Assembly (NCBI RefSeq): GCF_907165045.1
Contig: NZ_CAJRAU010000004.1
Location: 1 to 64,000 of the forward strand
Direction of reading: 5' to 3'
From: Dyadobacter linearis
GTDB lineage: Bacteria > Bacteroidota > Bacteroidia > Cytophagales > Spirosomataceae
DNA: 64,000 bases
The notes under the pieces are model-generated. The model did not search any database. It was given only the letters and a program-made list of their open reading frames with translations, and had not been told where the DNA came from. The position numbers were made by a program, and so were the translations under genes. Below are positions 42,408-51,721 of the stretch, piece by piece. Numbering within the stretch: the stretch's first letter is position 1; the number at the start of each line of letters is the position of its first letter.

Positions 42408-43312
42408 GCCTTAATCTGCCCTGCTAAAATTGCAATTCCTTCTTCAAAGGAATGCGGTTCGTAGCCTAAAACTGCACTGGCTTTCGTGAGTATAAAGCCA
42501 GTGCGCGGCGGGCGGCGGGCTGGTTGGGTGAATGCGGACGCGTCGGTTGGGGAGATCAGGGATTTATCAAGATGAAAGTAGTCGGCGGCCATGATCGCCA
42601 TTTCGTAGGGAGTAAGGAAATCCTTTCCGGAAATGTGGAATATACCTTCGGATTCCTGATCTGCAATTAAATAGCAGCCAATTGCCAAGTCTTCGGCGAG
42701 CGTTGGAGTCCGGTATTGGTCGGTTACTACCTTGATCGCCTTACCTTCCTCCAATGATTTTTTAACCCAGAGAATAATATTGCTCCGGCTCATATCGTGC
42801 GCTATCCCATATACGAGCACGGTTCTGGTGATCGCGAAACGGATTCCTGAACTTAATACCGCTTGCTCGGCTGCGTATTTGCTCCAACCGTAAAAGCTGA
42901 TTGGATTCGGTTGGTCTTCTTCGGAGTAAGGGCCTGATTTTCCGTCAAATACGAAGTCGGTGGAAAGATGTTGGAGGAAAATATCAAACTTGCCGCACAC
43001 CGAAATCAGATTTTCTACCGCTGTCACATTCAGCTTCCAGCAGGCTTCCTTCTCCATTTCGCATTGATCCACATTCGTCATTGCGGCGGTGTGGATCACT
43101 ACATTCGGGCGAATTTGGGAAATTACTTGTTCCACTTCCTGCACGTCAGTGACATCCATTTCGAGAAACTCGTATCCCTCCTGAAAAGGTAACCGGTTAC
43201 CACCTTTGGCCGTCGCGAACGTCCGGACATTGTCTTTTGCAACCAGCAATTCGACCAATTTCTGGCCTAAAAGTCCGTTAGAGCCGGTTATGAGTATCTT
43301 TTTCTGTTCCAA
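42404..43312 (-). CDS. SDR family sugar reductase, RmlD-like
   Basis: 302 aa. Rossmann motif ITGSNGLLGQKL at the N-terminus, IHTAAMTNVDQCE, the STDFVFDGKSGPYSEEDQPNP loop and the YGWSK active-site Tyr-x-x-x-Lys are as in dTDP-4-dehydrorhamnose reductase. It might act on another nucleotide sugar, since no rml genes are next to it. It is the last gene of a minus-strand set starting at the lipoprotein at 44646, with gaps of 4 and 7 bp. Confidence 0.82.
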   Translation of the reverse strand: MEQKKILITGSNGLLGQKLVELLVAKDNVRTFATAKGGNRLPFQEGYEFLEMDVTDVQEVEQVISQIRPNVVIHTAAMTNVDQCEMEKEACWKLNVTAVENLISVCGKFDIFLQHLSTDFVFDGKSGPYSEEDQPNPISFYGWSKYAAEQAVLSSGIRFAITRTVLVYGIAHDMSRSNIILWVKKSLEEGKAIKVVTDQYRTPTLAEDLAIGCYLIADQESEGIFHISGKDFLTPYEMAIMAADYFHLDKSLISPTDASAFTQPARRPPRTGFILTKASAVLGYEPHSFEEGIAILAGQIKA

Positions 43313-43319
43313 AGATCTG

Positions 43320-44027
43320 TTAAGCTTCGTATTTCCAGCCGTATTTTCTGGTGATTTTTTTCTTCTTCATGTTTTTCACCGAAACTTTTATCGAAACATC
43401 CTTCTCCGGCCGGTCTCTCTCGTTTTTTTCCAGCGAAGCAATTTTGTCGATCACTTCCATACCATCAATCAGCTGACCAAATACGGTATAAGATCCGTCC
43501 AAATGCGGCGTTCCACCTACGGTTTCGTACACTTTGCGCTGCGCCTCCGTCAGTTTTCGTGCCGCCCGCGCTGCCTGTTTGTCAAGATCGATCTTACTCC
43601 ATTTTCTGCCTTCTACAATATAAAACTGGCAGCCACTTGACTCTTTTTTAGCATTATTGTCCCTTGCAGCCGCTAATGCACCTTTTTGGTGATACAGTTT
43701 GGGATTGAATTCAGCTGGAATCTTGTAACCGTTTTCACCTTTTCCCAGATTATCGTCTGGTTTGGCGTTTTTCGATTCAGGATCTCCACCCTGGATCATG
43801 AAATCGTCGATCACGCGGTGGAAGAGTGTTCCGTCATAAAAGTTCTCTTTCGTGAGTTTAAGGAAATTTTCTTTGTGTTTGGGGGTTTCATCGAACAGGA
43901 TAAAACGCATTGTTCCCTGGTTTGTCTCGATGGTAACTACTTCGTCTTTTTTTGATTTTTTCTGAGCAGAGACGCTAAGTGAAAACAGGCACAGAAGTGC
44001 CAGAGCAATCGAATTTTTGTTTTTCAT
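43320..44027 (-). CDS. Exported cyclophilin-type peptidyl-prolyl isomerase
   Basis: 235 aa with a signal peptide ending near VSAQ. The cyclophilin core includes FYDGTLFHRVIDDFMIQGGDP, GALAAARDNNAKKESSGCQFYIV and GSYTVFGQLIDGMEVIDKIAS. An inserted Lys/Arg-rich helix (about 145-165) lies between strands, and the C-terminus is a basic tail. It probably assists folding of exported proteins in the periplasm. Co-transcribed with the upstream lipoprotein (4 bp). Confidence 0.88.
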   Translation of the reverse strand: MKNKNSIALALLCLFSLSVSAQKKSKKDEVVTIETNQGTMRFILFDETPKHKENFLKLTKENFYDGTLFHRVIDDFMIQGGDPESKNAKPDDNLGKGENGYKIPAEFNPKLYHQKGALAAARDNNAKKESSGCQFYIVEGRKWSKIDLDKQAARAARKLTEAQRKVYETVGGTPHLDGSYTVFGQLIDGMEVIDKIASLEKNERDRPEKDVSIKVSVKNMKKKKITRKYGWKYEA

Positions 44028-44031
44028 AGTA

Positions 44032-44646
44032 CTATTTTGCGGCTAATACGTTTTTATTCGCTGGGTAAAACTGGAATTTTAAACCATAATCTTTCCCCTC
44101 AGAAACATCTTCCATATTAACTCCTACCAATTTATTATTCCACATGATTTTCTTGCCTTCCTCTTTTGGAGCCCCATAATTTTCGCTGAAATAGCGCTGA
44201 CCGGCTCTCCAAAGCTGTTTTGTCGCTTCCGGGCTGTTGAGGTACACATCCACAGTGATCTTGTTGACTTTTTTATCCTTATCAAAAAAATACTGCACAT
44301 CGATCGTTTCCAGGCGGGACGTTTCCTGCGTGTAACCCAGGTGATCCGGAGCTTCCTCGAACATTTCGAAAGTTTCCGCCGCTTTGACCTTACTCACCGG
44401 ATCCCCGAAAGATACACCCCGCAATATGGTCTGCTCGCTGGCTTCCGACTCGCCCAATATCGTTTCGAGTAAAGCAGATTGATCGCTGTTCAGATCTGAC
44501 GCCGCAGGTTGTTCTATCACAACCGAATCGGGAGCCTTTTCCGTCTTTTCATTTGTTTTGGTATCGCAACCTCCTGCTGTCAGCAAGAAAACGATTGCGC
44601 TGGCACCAATCATGCAATATTTCATAATAGTAGACTTTTTGTTCAT
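44032..44646 (-). CDS. Hypothetical lipoprotein
   Basis: 204 aa. Lipobox LTAGGC ends the signal peptide; a start at the eighth codon (Met, 44625) would also work. The mature protein has a Thr/Lys/Glu-rich linker then a domain (LLETILGESEASEQTILRGVSFGD, KKVNKITVDVYLNSPEATKQL, KLVGVNMEDVSEGKDYGLKFQFYP) resembling the beta-rich fold of small envelope lipoproteins of unknown function. First gene of a three-gene operon with a cyclophilin and an SDR enzyme. Confidence 0.7.
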   Translation of the reverse strand: MNKKSTIMKYCMIGASAIVFLLTAGGCDTKTNEKTEKAPDSVVIEQPAASDLNSDQSALLETILGESEASEQTILRGVSFGDPVSKVKAAETFEMFEEAPDHLGYTQETSRLETIDVQYFFDKDKKVNKITVDVYLNSPEATKQLWRAGQRYFSENYGAPKEEGKKIMWNNKLVGVNMEDVSEGKDYGLKFQFYPANKNVLAAK

Positions 44647-44744
44647 TCAGTTAGGTTTTATGTCCGGTAAAATAGTCGTGCCTTTAAAAGCTCTTCCTAT
44701 CTGCCCACGCAATTTAGCTATAAATCCATTTTCTGAAAATCAAA

Positions 44745-46178
44745 TCAAAATTCCCTTGAAATGTTGAAAAAGAAGCGTTTCTCTGCCTGCGCATTCAGTG
44801 TTACATTGAACCGCATTACAATATTATAAAAAGTCACGAGGTCGAGGCCGGCACCCGCGCCATACAGCATTTTGTTACCCAATCTGGTGTTGCTTAGCTC
44901 AGGATAACTGTTTTTTACATAACCTGCATCTGCAAAAGTATTGAGGTAAGCTGCCAGCGGAACCGTATTGAACTGGCGGATAGGAATGAACGAAAGCTGT
45001 TTCTGGATCGCGAAGAGCCGGTATTTAACTTCGTTTTTGATCAATGCATAATCCTGTCCATCAACAACATACAGTTCGTAGCCGCGTACCAGGTCATTTC
45101 TGTAACCGAGCCCGATCGTTTGTAGATAAGGCTGGCGCTTTGGAAATGAAAGCCTCCCACGCAGCCCCGTATTAAAAAAGAACTTCCCGCCGAGAGGGAC
45201 ATATTTGCGGTAAGAACCGTAGAAATACAGCGTATTGATATTGTCGCTGGGAAGCAGGCCAATTTTAGAAGCTTGTAAACCAAACGTTTGCCCCTGCAAA
45301 GCATATTGCACATTATCCCTTTTATCGTAGCTGAAAGTGTAGGTCAGTTGCAGGAAATGCTGCCTTTTTCTTCCGTCGAGGATATAATTAGGATTGAGTA
45401 TCGCAATGGTATCAGAGATCCGGGTTTGGCTCCACCTCAGGTCGAGCGAATGAAAAGTGTAGTATTTATTACGGCGCGTTAAACTGACATAACTGTAAAA
45501 ACGCTGCCGGTTGATATCCTCGCTGCTCAGATATTGCAGCTTGTCCCGCCAGGTGCGGAATGCAGTAGTCTTATTGATAGAATAGGAAGCACCGATCGTA
45601 ATGCCGGTCTTTTGTGCTTTATCAAGATAGGGGAGCGTGTAGGCAATTTCAAATTTGGGAATAAACCCGAATTCTGCCAGAAAGCGCAACTTATCAGCTC
45701 TGCCGGTTAAATTTCCGTAGCTCAGATAGGCCCCATATGTTGTTCGGGATAAATCTCTTTTACGCTCATACCACCATTCATTAAAATTCCTGTCAGCCAG
45801 CTGAAAAACGGGCAGCGCAATGAGATACCACCTTTCCTTCACGACTACCCGAATATCCGTATGCACAGAATCAGGATTAGCCTGCGTCAGCATTTCAACA
45901 GTGATAAAAAGATTGGTATTGACGACCTTCCTCCGGTCTATTTCGAGCTTTTCCTTTAAGGTCTCCGTGGAGAGACGGTCGCCGGTTCGAACTTCTATTT
46001 CACGAAGAATAATACTGGTGCGCGTCTTGTGGTTCCCCTCCACCTTCACTTCTCCTACCACAACAGTACCTGAGCTGTCAGGTGCAACGGTCTGAGAATG
46101 AGCGTATCCGGTAATGGTTAGGAACAAAAATAAATAGTAAAATCCTCTATAATACATTCTTAACAGCCTGGTTTCCAT
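44745..46178 (-). CDS. BamA/TamA-like outer-membrane protein with a single POTRA domain
   Basis: 477 aa from the chosen start (Met at 46178; Met at 46157 is the other option and begins directly at the signal MYYRGFYYLFLFLTITG). A longer reading to 46298 adds a basic leader unlike an export signal. One POTRA domain (VVVGEVKVEGNHKTRTSIILREIEVRTGD...) is followed by a beta-barrel with alternating aromatic strands and C-terminal RFFFNISREF, which ends in Phe. It resembles the accessory BamA/TamA family. The substrate is unknown. Confidence 0.8.
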   Translation of the reverse strand: METRLLRMYYRGFYYLFLFLTITGYAHSQTVAPDSSGTVVVGEVKVEGNHKTRTSIILREIEVRTGDRLSTETLKEKLEIDRRKVVNTNLFITVEMLTQANPDSVHTDIRVVVKERWYLIALPVFQLADRNFNEWWYERKRDLSRTTYGAYLSYGNLTGRADKLRFLAEFGFIPKFEIAYTLPYLDKAQKTGITIGASYSINKTTAFRTWRDKLQYLSSEDINRQRFYSYVSLTRRNKYYTFHSLDLRWSQTRISDTIAILNPNYILDGRKRQHFLQLTYTFSYDKRDNVQYALQGQTFGLQASKIGLLPSDNINTLYFYGSYRKYVPLGGKFFFNTGLRGRLSFPKRQPYLQTIGLGYRNDLVRGYELYVVDGQDYALIKNEVKYRLFAIQKQLSFIPIRQFNTVPLAAYLNTFADAGYVKNSYPELSNTRLGNKMLYGAGAGLDLVTFYNIVMRFNVTLNAQAEKRFFFNISREF

Positions 46179-46291
46179 AACCGAAACGAATCTTTTCCTG
46201 AATATGGTGAAAATTTTGATAAAGCTTATCTCCCGCAGTAGTCCATAACCCTGCAACGCCAGTATTCTTGACATACCTAACAAGCCAAGCC

Positions 46292-46489
46292 ATGTCACTT
46301 TCCCGGGTGGAAAAATTGATAGAGAAGCTCATAAGCAACAAGCTTTCAGGGGAAGAAGTGTCTGAACTGCTTGCCGGTATTACAAGCGAAGAGCAGCAGC
46401 AGGAATATTCGGAAGTTCTGGAAGCCTACTTTTATCAGCTTCTCAAAGAGGAGCAAAAACACGAAAATCAATCTGAAAAATCAATTTGA
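46292..46489 (+). CDS. Small helical protein resembling the N-terminus of FecR anti-sigma factors
   Basis: 65 aa from ATG 46292 (an ATG at 46268 adds 8 residues). It is predicted to be all helical: VEKLIEKLISNKLSGEEVSELLAGI followed by an EYSEVLEAYFYQLLKEEQ helix. The first helix pair is like the cytoplasmic N-terminal domain of FecR-type anti-sigma proteins that often sit ahead of SusC genes. The rest of FecR is absent. It may be a remnant or a stand-alone helper. It ends 33 bp before susC. Confidence 0.5.
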   Translation: MSLSRVEKLIEKLISNKLSGEEVSELLAGITSEEQQQEYSEVLEAYFYQLLKEEQKHENQSEKSI

Positions 46490-46522
46490 ACCTATGTTTT
46501 TAACTACTACCAACTTAATACT

Positions 46523-49500
46523 ATGAAACCGAAAGCGACTTTGAAAATGGCGGCACGATGTATGCTCGCTTTGCTCTTCTTTTCAGGAACGGATATTCCT
46601 GCGTTTGCAATTGGGCTCGCAAAAGCTATTGAAAATGGCCAGACAGCGGTTGACAGAATAAAAGGGACAGTTACTTCGGCCGTCGACGGTGTGCCAGTAC
46701 CCGGCGTCAATGTGCTCGTGAAAGGTACCCAAACCGGAACCACAACGGATGCTTCCGGCAACTATACCATTGATGCTGAGGGCAGTAATGCAGTGCTGGT
46801 TTTCTCCTATATCGGCTTCAACACCATCGAAATGCCCATAAATGGCAAAAGTGTGGTCGACGTGGTGCTGGAGGAAAACGTGGCCACACTGCAGGAAGCG
46901 GTGGTGACAGCCCTGGGTATCAAAAGAGAAACCAAATCACTGGGTTATAATGTAGGCAAGGTCGAAGCGAAGGATATTGCGAACGTAGCCAATGAAAACG
47001 TGCTCACTTCGCTTTCCGGCCGCGTTTCCGGTGTGTCGATCAATCAGACCAGCGGGGTAGGCTCTTCTATCAGCATTATCATCCGCGGAGCAGCTTCGCT
47101 GAAAAATAACCAGCCGCTATTTGTAGTGGACGGTGTACCTCTGGCCAACAGCCTGGCCAACGTGAGCGAAAAAGGAAGTGGCAACAGGGTGGATTACGGA
47201 AATGCAATTTCGGATATTAACCCCGACGATATTGAAAGTATGTCGGTACTGAAAGGGCCAAGTGCTGCTGCATTGTACGGTTCGCGCGCAGGAAACGGGG
47301 TTATCTTGATCACCACCAAATCCGGCAAGAAAGGCAAAGGACTGGGCGTATCTTTCTCCACTTCCAATGTTTTCGAAAAGCCTTACCGGTTCCTGGACTT
47401 CCATTATAAGTATGCAAATGGCGACAGACCGTTTCTGGTCGATGAATCTTCTGCTTATTGGGGAGGAATGCCGCTGGATGCAGGAAACAAGGCGCCACAA
47501 TGGAATAGCCCGCTCGATGAAAATGGCAATCCCGTTCCTACCGAGCTTAAATCGTATAAAAACAACATGAAGAACTTCCTGCAGACAGGGATTACTTCAA
47601 CCAACAACCTCACAGTTTCGGGTTCTACGGACAAGTCGACGTACCGCGTTTCGTACAATAATATGGTCAACCGCGGCCTGATCCCAAACTCGGATCTGTA
47701 CCGGAATGCGCTTACCATGGCGGGGACTTTCGATATGCATAAAAACCTGAAATTGAGCACTAACCTTAATTTTGTCAGATCAAATTCAAACAGCCGCCCG
47801 CAGACTTCCGAGCGCGACGGTAACCCGCTGCAAGCTGTATACTATTCGTCAAGCTACGATATCAATGACCTGAAAGGTGTCTGGAAGCCAGGTTTGGAAG
47901 AGATCGAACAGCTTACTGTTGCGAAAGGTGAAACGGATAACCCGTACTTTCTGGCTAATCATTTGACCAATGCGTATACACGTGACCGTTTATATGGTAA
48001 CATTAAGCTGGACTGGACTATTGCTCCCGGCCTGACTGCATTTGCCCGCTATTCGCATGATATGTACGACGAGGACCGCGAAACGAAAATTCCATGGAGC
48101 TATAAAAGCATGGCGAAAGGCGGCTATTATCTGGAAAATATCGGCAGGAATGAAAGTAATGCTGACTTCCTGATCGCGAAAGCCATCAAGACACCAAGCT
48201 TTGATGTCACTATTTCGGCTGGTGGTAACATCATGCAGCAGAAGGGTAATAGTTCAAATCTGGGTGGTCGGGATCTTTCTGTACCGGGTTTGTATAATAT
48301 CGGTAATATTCCTGTGGGGAACCGTATTGTAGGAAACGGCAGCTACCGGAAAGCGATTTACAGCTTGTATGCACTCGCTTCTGTTGGTTTTAAAAATCAA
48401 TTATACCTGGACTTGACAGCGCGGAATGACTGGTCGAGCACATTGCCTGAAAGTAACCGCTCTTACTTCTATCCGTCTGCATCTCTGAGCTGGGTAGCGA
48501 GCACTACTTTTAATATGCCTTCCGCTATTTCGCTTTTGAAATTCAGAGGAGGATGGGCGCAGGTGGGTAATGACACCGACCCCTACCAGCTTTATCCGAA
48601 CCTTGGAACAGGAAACTGGGGTGATTTGGTAACTGCCAATCTGGGTGACGTTTTGTTAAACCCAACCTTACTGCCTGAAATCGCAACTTCTACGGAAGGA
48701 GGTATTGATTTGAATATGTTCAATAACCGCCTGCGTTTCGACATTACTTATTATGACCGCGCGAATACGAACCAGATATTCAGTGTACCAATGGCGCCTT
48801 CGACCGGGTATAGTTCCAAGAATATCAATGCCGGAAAGCTGGTGAGCCGCGGCTGGGAAGTTGGGCTGGGCGGAACACCGATCAGTAACCTGAATGGTTG
48901 GAGCCTGGATTTGAATGCAAATTTCAGCCGCAACCGAGTGACTGTGAAAGAGCTGGCCCCTAACTTTCCGTTTTTTGAACAATGGGGAGAAAATGGCGCT
49001 GGTGCTTATACCTATGTAGGCGAACAGATCGGTAACCTTTACAGCCGCGGTTTTGCGACGGTAACTGATAAAGCTTCGCCTTACTACCGCTGGCCGATCA
49101 TTGCTTACGACGAAAAAGGTAACGGCGATATGGACTGGCAGACTTTAGGCGGCCGCGAGACCAACGTAAAAGTTGGAAACTATAACCCCGATTTCCTTGT
49201 AGGCGCGCAGGCGACCCTTTCTTACAAAAGATTTTCGCTGGGTTTGAGCTTTGACTGGCGTCAGGGAGGTGAATTTATGTCATTTACTTATCGGTACGGA
49301 GAGTCGGACTGGAAATCGCAGCGGCAGATCGACAACCTGATCCCGGGCGGATTGTACAGCCCCGACGAACTGGTTGCACTGCTGAAATCGGATCCTGAGA
49401 AATACATTATCCCGCAAAACGGCAACTTCCCGAGAGTAGGCGGCCACACAACAGCTACGGGCGGTTTTGGCGAAGATGGTGACGGTGCATTTATTCCTGG

Positions 49501-49867
49501 TGTTTGGCAAGATGCTAAAGGTGACTACCACGAATGGCTGGGCGGAGCAGGAACAAAATTCTTGCCGATCACCAATATGTATCCCTGGGGCTTCAACCAG
49601 CAGGTTACGTTCGACGCTTCTTTTGTAAAATTGAGAGAGGTTACACTGAACTACAAGATCCCAATGCTTTTTGGCACGATCCGCAATGCAAACCTGTCGC
49701 TTTATACAAGGAATATCATGTTGTGGACAGCTTCTCAAATCGGTATCGATCCGGAGAGAGCGTTCTGGGCTGATCCGCAGCGAGGTGGTTTCCGTCAGGG
49801 TATTGAAAGGCAAAATGTAATGCCGTGGACGATTCCTTTCGGTTTCAAGTTGAACTTCGACTTCTGA
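46523..49867 (+). CDS. SusC/RagA-type TonB-dependent outer-membrane transporter
   Basis: 1114 aa. Signal peptide, then a carboxypeptidase-regulatory-like domain (IKGTVTSAVDGVPVPGVNVLVKGTQTGTTTDASGNYTI), a plug domain (VVTALGIKRETKSLGYNV, SGRVSGVSINQTSG, VDGVPLANSL, VLKGPSAAALYGSRAGNGVILITTK) and a 22-strand type barrel ending in FGFKLNFDF. It imports oligosaccharides or peptides with its SusD partner. The usual VVVVGYG plug signature is changed to VVTALGI, which is seen in a subset. Directly upstream of susD. Confidence 0.94.
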   Translation: MKPKATLKMAARCMLALLFFSGTDIPAFAIGLAKAIENGQTAVDRIKGTVTSAVDGVPVPGVNVLVKGTQTGTTTDASGNYTIDAEGSNAVLVFSYIGFNTIEMPINGKSVVDVVLEENVATLQEAVVTALGIKRETKSLGYNVGKVEAKDIANVANENVLTSLSGRVSGVSINQTSGVGSSISIIIRGAASLKNNQPLFVVDGVPLANSLANVSEKGSGNRVDYGNAISDINPDDIESMSVLKGPSAAALYGSRAGNGVILITTKSGKKGKGLGVSFSTSNVFEKPYRFLDFHYKYANGDRPFLVDESSAYWGGMPLDAGNKAPQWNSPLDENGNPVPTELKSYKNNMKNFLQTGITSTNNLTVSGSTDKSTYRVSYNNMVNRGLIPNSDLYRNALTMAGTFDMHKNLKLSTNLNFVRSNSNSRPQTSERDGNPLQAVYYSSSYDINDLKGVWKPGLEEIEQLTVAKGETDNPYFLANHLTNAYTRDRLYGNIKLDWTIAPGLTAFARYSHDMYDEDRETKIPWSYKSMAKGGYYLENIGRNESNADFLIAKAIKTPSFDVTISAGGNIMQQKGNSSNLGGRDLSVPGLYNIGNIPVGNRIVGNGSYRKAIYSLYALASVGFKNQLYLDLTARNDWSSTLPESNRSYFYPSASLSWVASTTFNMPSAISLLKFRGGWAQVGNDTDPYQLYPNLGTGNWGDLVTANLGDVLLNPTLLPEIATSTEGGIDLNMFNNRLRFDITYYDRANTNQIFSVPMAPSTGYSSKNINAGKLVSRGWEVGLGGTPISNLNGWSLDLNANFSRNRVTVKELAPNFPFFEQWGENGAGAYTYVGEQIGNLYSRGFATVTDKASPYYRWPIIAYDEKGNGDMDWQTLGGRETNVKVGNYNPDFLVGAQATLSYKRFSLGLSFDWRQGGEFMSFTYRYGESDWKSQRQIDNLIPGGLYSPDELVALLKSDPEKYIIPQNGNFPRVGGHTTATGGFGEDGDGAFIPGVWQDAKGDYHEWLGGAGTKFLPITNMYPWGFNQQVTFDASFVKLREVTLNYKIPMLFGTIRNANLSLYTRNIMLWTASQIGIDPERAFWADPQRGGFRQGIERQNVMPWTIPFGFKLNFDF

Positions 49868-49905
49868 TTTTCATAAAAACCTTATTCATACTTAATCACA
49901 AGGCG

Positions 49906-51618
49906 ATGAAGATTTTAAAATATATACCCAAAATAGCTTTCGTTTTCATGCTGCTCGCAGTATCCTCTTGCGACGATTCGCTGACAGAGATCAATGAAAA
50001 CCCCAATGGAGTGGACCCGAACAGCGCCAATCCGAACCTGGTAATGCCGACGGTAATGAGCGGCGTGGCCAACCGGTATGTGAAGCTGGGTTACGGCAGG
50101 ATTGCAGGCGTAGTACAGCATACCCAGGAAGATGCCTGGAAAGACGGATTCAATGACTATAACTGGACGGAGGAAGACGATGAATGGAAAGAATGGTATG
50201 GATATCTGAGAAATAACAACTTGCTGTATAACAGATCGGTGGAGTTGAATTACAAATTCCAGGAGGGTGTGGCGCTCACAATGCGTGCATTCATTTTTGG
50301 AACGATCTCCGATCTTTGGGGTGACGCACCTTACACTAATGCGCTCAAAGGCGACGCTGGAGAAATGCTTCCCGCATTTGATAGCCAGGAGGTGATCTAT
50401 AAAGGAATCATTGAAGATCTGAAAGCGGCGGCTGCTATTTTTGGAACTACTGAAAATGAGCGTGATGCGGCTTTTTATGATATTTATTTCAATGGTAATA
50501 CCCAAAAGTGGCAGAAGTTTGCCAATACACTTTTGCTTCGCTACTATATGCGTATTTCGAGCAAGTTGCCGGACGTTGCCAAAGCCGGTATCGAATCGGT
50601 GTACACCTCAGGTATTTATATGAAGGATGCAAGTGACGATGCCGTGATGGATTTTATCGGAACTGACGCGAACAATTCGTGGCCAAATGCAGTCGCTTAC
50701 GATGTGAGTGAATCCAACTGGAGAAGAAGAAGACCTGCTGCTACTTTGATAAATAACCTGGTGGCGAACAGCGACCCGCGTTTGAAAGTTTGGTTTCAGC
50801 CTGTGCACGTGAGGTGGGTATCGGACCCTGCGCTGGCAACCGGAATGGATGAATTTATCCGGAAAGATGGTGTGATTCAGACTGGTATTAAATCGCTGAC
50901 CCAGATGGAATTGAAAGCTGGTATCGCTGCCGGCCACAAATACACCCGCCATTTTAACCCAACCAAATACAAGCCAAGCCATCCTGATCTGTTTAACGGA
51001 CCGCTGAATACAAGCGAATATGTAGGTATTCCGGCCGGTATGACCGATCCTACGTATTACAACGAAAATCCGACAACCGGACAACAGGTTCAGAATCAGC
51101 ATGCTTCGCAGCTTAGTTATACTTATCAGGGAGTTAAAGGCGGTATTTTAAAAGCCAGATTAGCGTCGGCTTCTGAGACTTCCTTTATTCTTGCGGAAGC
51201 TGCGCAAAAAGGCTGGGCGGCTGGTAATGCTGAAACGCATTATAATAATGCGATCAAACAGTCGCTGCAAACCTGGGGAGTAGCTGATCAGTATGATGCT
51301 TTCTTGAAAAGTGTGGCTTATAAAGGCACGCAGGCGCAGATTATTGAACAGAAATGGGTAGCGAGCTGGACTATGGCGACGGAAGCCTGGTTTGATTACA
51401 GGAGAACAGGGTTGCCTGCGCTTGTTCCAGGTGTAGCCCCCACTTCCCGCGCATTGCCTTTGCGATTTATTTACAGCAATAACGAGTTGAACAACAACGG
51501 CGCAAGTGTGAGAAGTGCTATTGAAAAACTGGAAGAAACAAGCTTCTCGGGCGTTCGCAAGAAAAACAGTCAGTGGTCGAAACCCTGGCTGGTACAGGGA
51601 ACAGGCAAACCCTGGTAA
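49906..51618 (+). CDS. SusD/RagB-type surface lipoprotein
   Basis: 570 aa from the ATG at 49906, which gives the signal MKILKYIPKIAFVFMLLAVS and lipobox VSSC; a longer frame overlaps susC and is not needed. SusD-family features: SLTEINENPNGVD, DLWGDAPYTNALKGD, the TPR-type helices, and FILAEAAQKGW plus AWFDYRRTGLPAL near the C-terminus. It caps the SusC transporter and binds substrate at the surface. The gap to susC is 38 bp; a terminator follows. Confidence 0.93.
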   Translation: MKILKYIPKIAFVFMLLAVSSCDDSLTEINENPNGVDPNSANPNLVMPTVMSGVANRYVKLGYGRIAGVVQHTQEDAWKDGFNDYNWTEEDDEWKEWYGYLRNNNLLYNRSVELNYKFQEGVALTMRAFIFGTISDLWGDAPYTNALKGDAGEMLPAFDSQEVIYKGIIEDLKAAAAIFGTTENERDAAFYDIYFNGNTQKWQKFANTLLLRYYMRISSKLPDVAKAGIESVYTSGIYMKDASDDAVMDFIGTDANNSWPNAVAYDVSESNWRRRRPAATLINNLVANSDPRLKVWFQPVHVRWVSDPALATGMDEFIRKDGVIQTGIKSLTQMELKAGIAAGHKYTRHFNPTKYKPSHPDLFNGPLNTSEYVGIPAGMTDPTYYNENPTTGQQVQNQHASQLSYTYQGVKGGILKARLASASETSFILAEAAQKGWAAGNAETHYNNAIKQSLQTWGVADQYDAFLKSVAYKGTQAQIIEQKWVASWTMATEAWFDYRRTGLPALVPGVAPTSRALPLRFIYSNNELNNNGASVRSAIEKLEETSFSGVRKKNSQWSKPWLVQGTGKPW

Positions 51619-51640
51619 TTGATTTTTAAACTATAAAATG

Positions 51641-51677
51641 AAACCGGGGCTGTCTGTACCGACAGTCCCGGTTTTTT
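51641..51677 (+). terminator. Terminator of the SusC/SusD operon
   Basis: A 13-bp stem AACCGGGGCTGTC / GACAGTCCCGGTT (one wobble) with a 6-nt loop and TTTTT. Confidence 0.9.
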
Positions 51678-51721
51678 AATGTGCAGGCCAGCAATTATTG
51701 TCGACTTTTTTAAATACAAAA

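Noticed and set aside
49825..49905. Extended SusD start overlapping susC
   Set aside because: The extension lacks a signal peptide, while the ATG at 49906 directly begins a lipoprotein signal.
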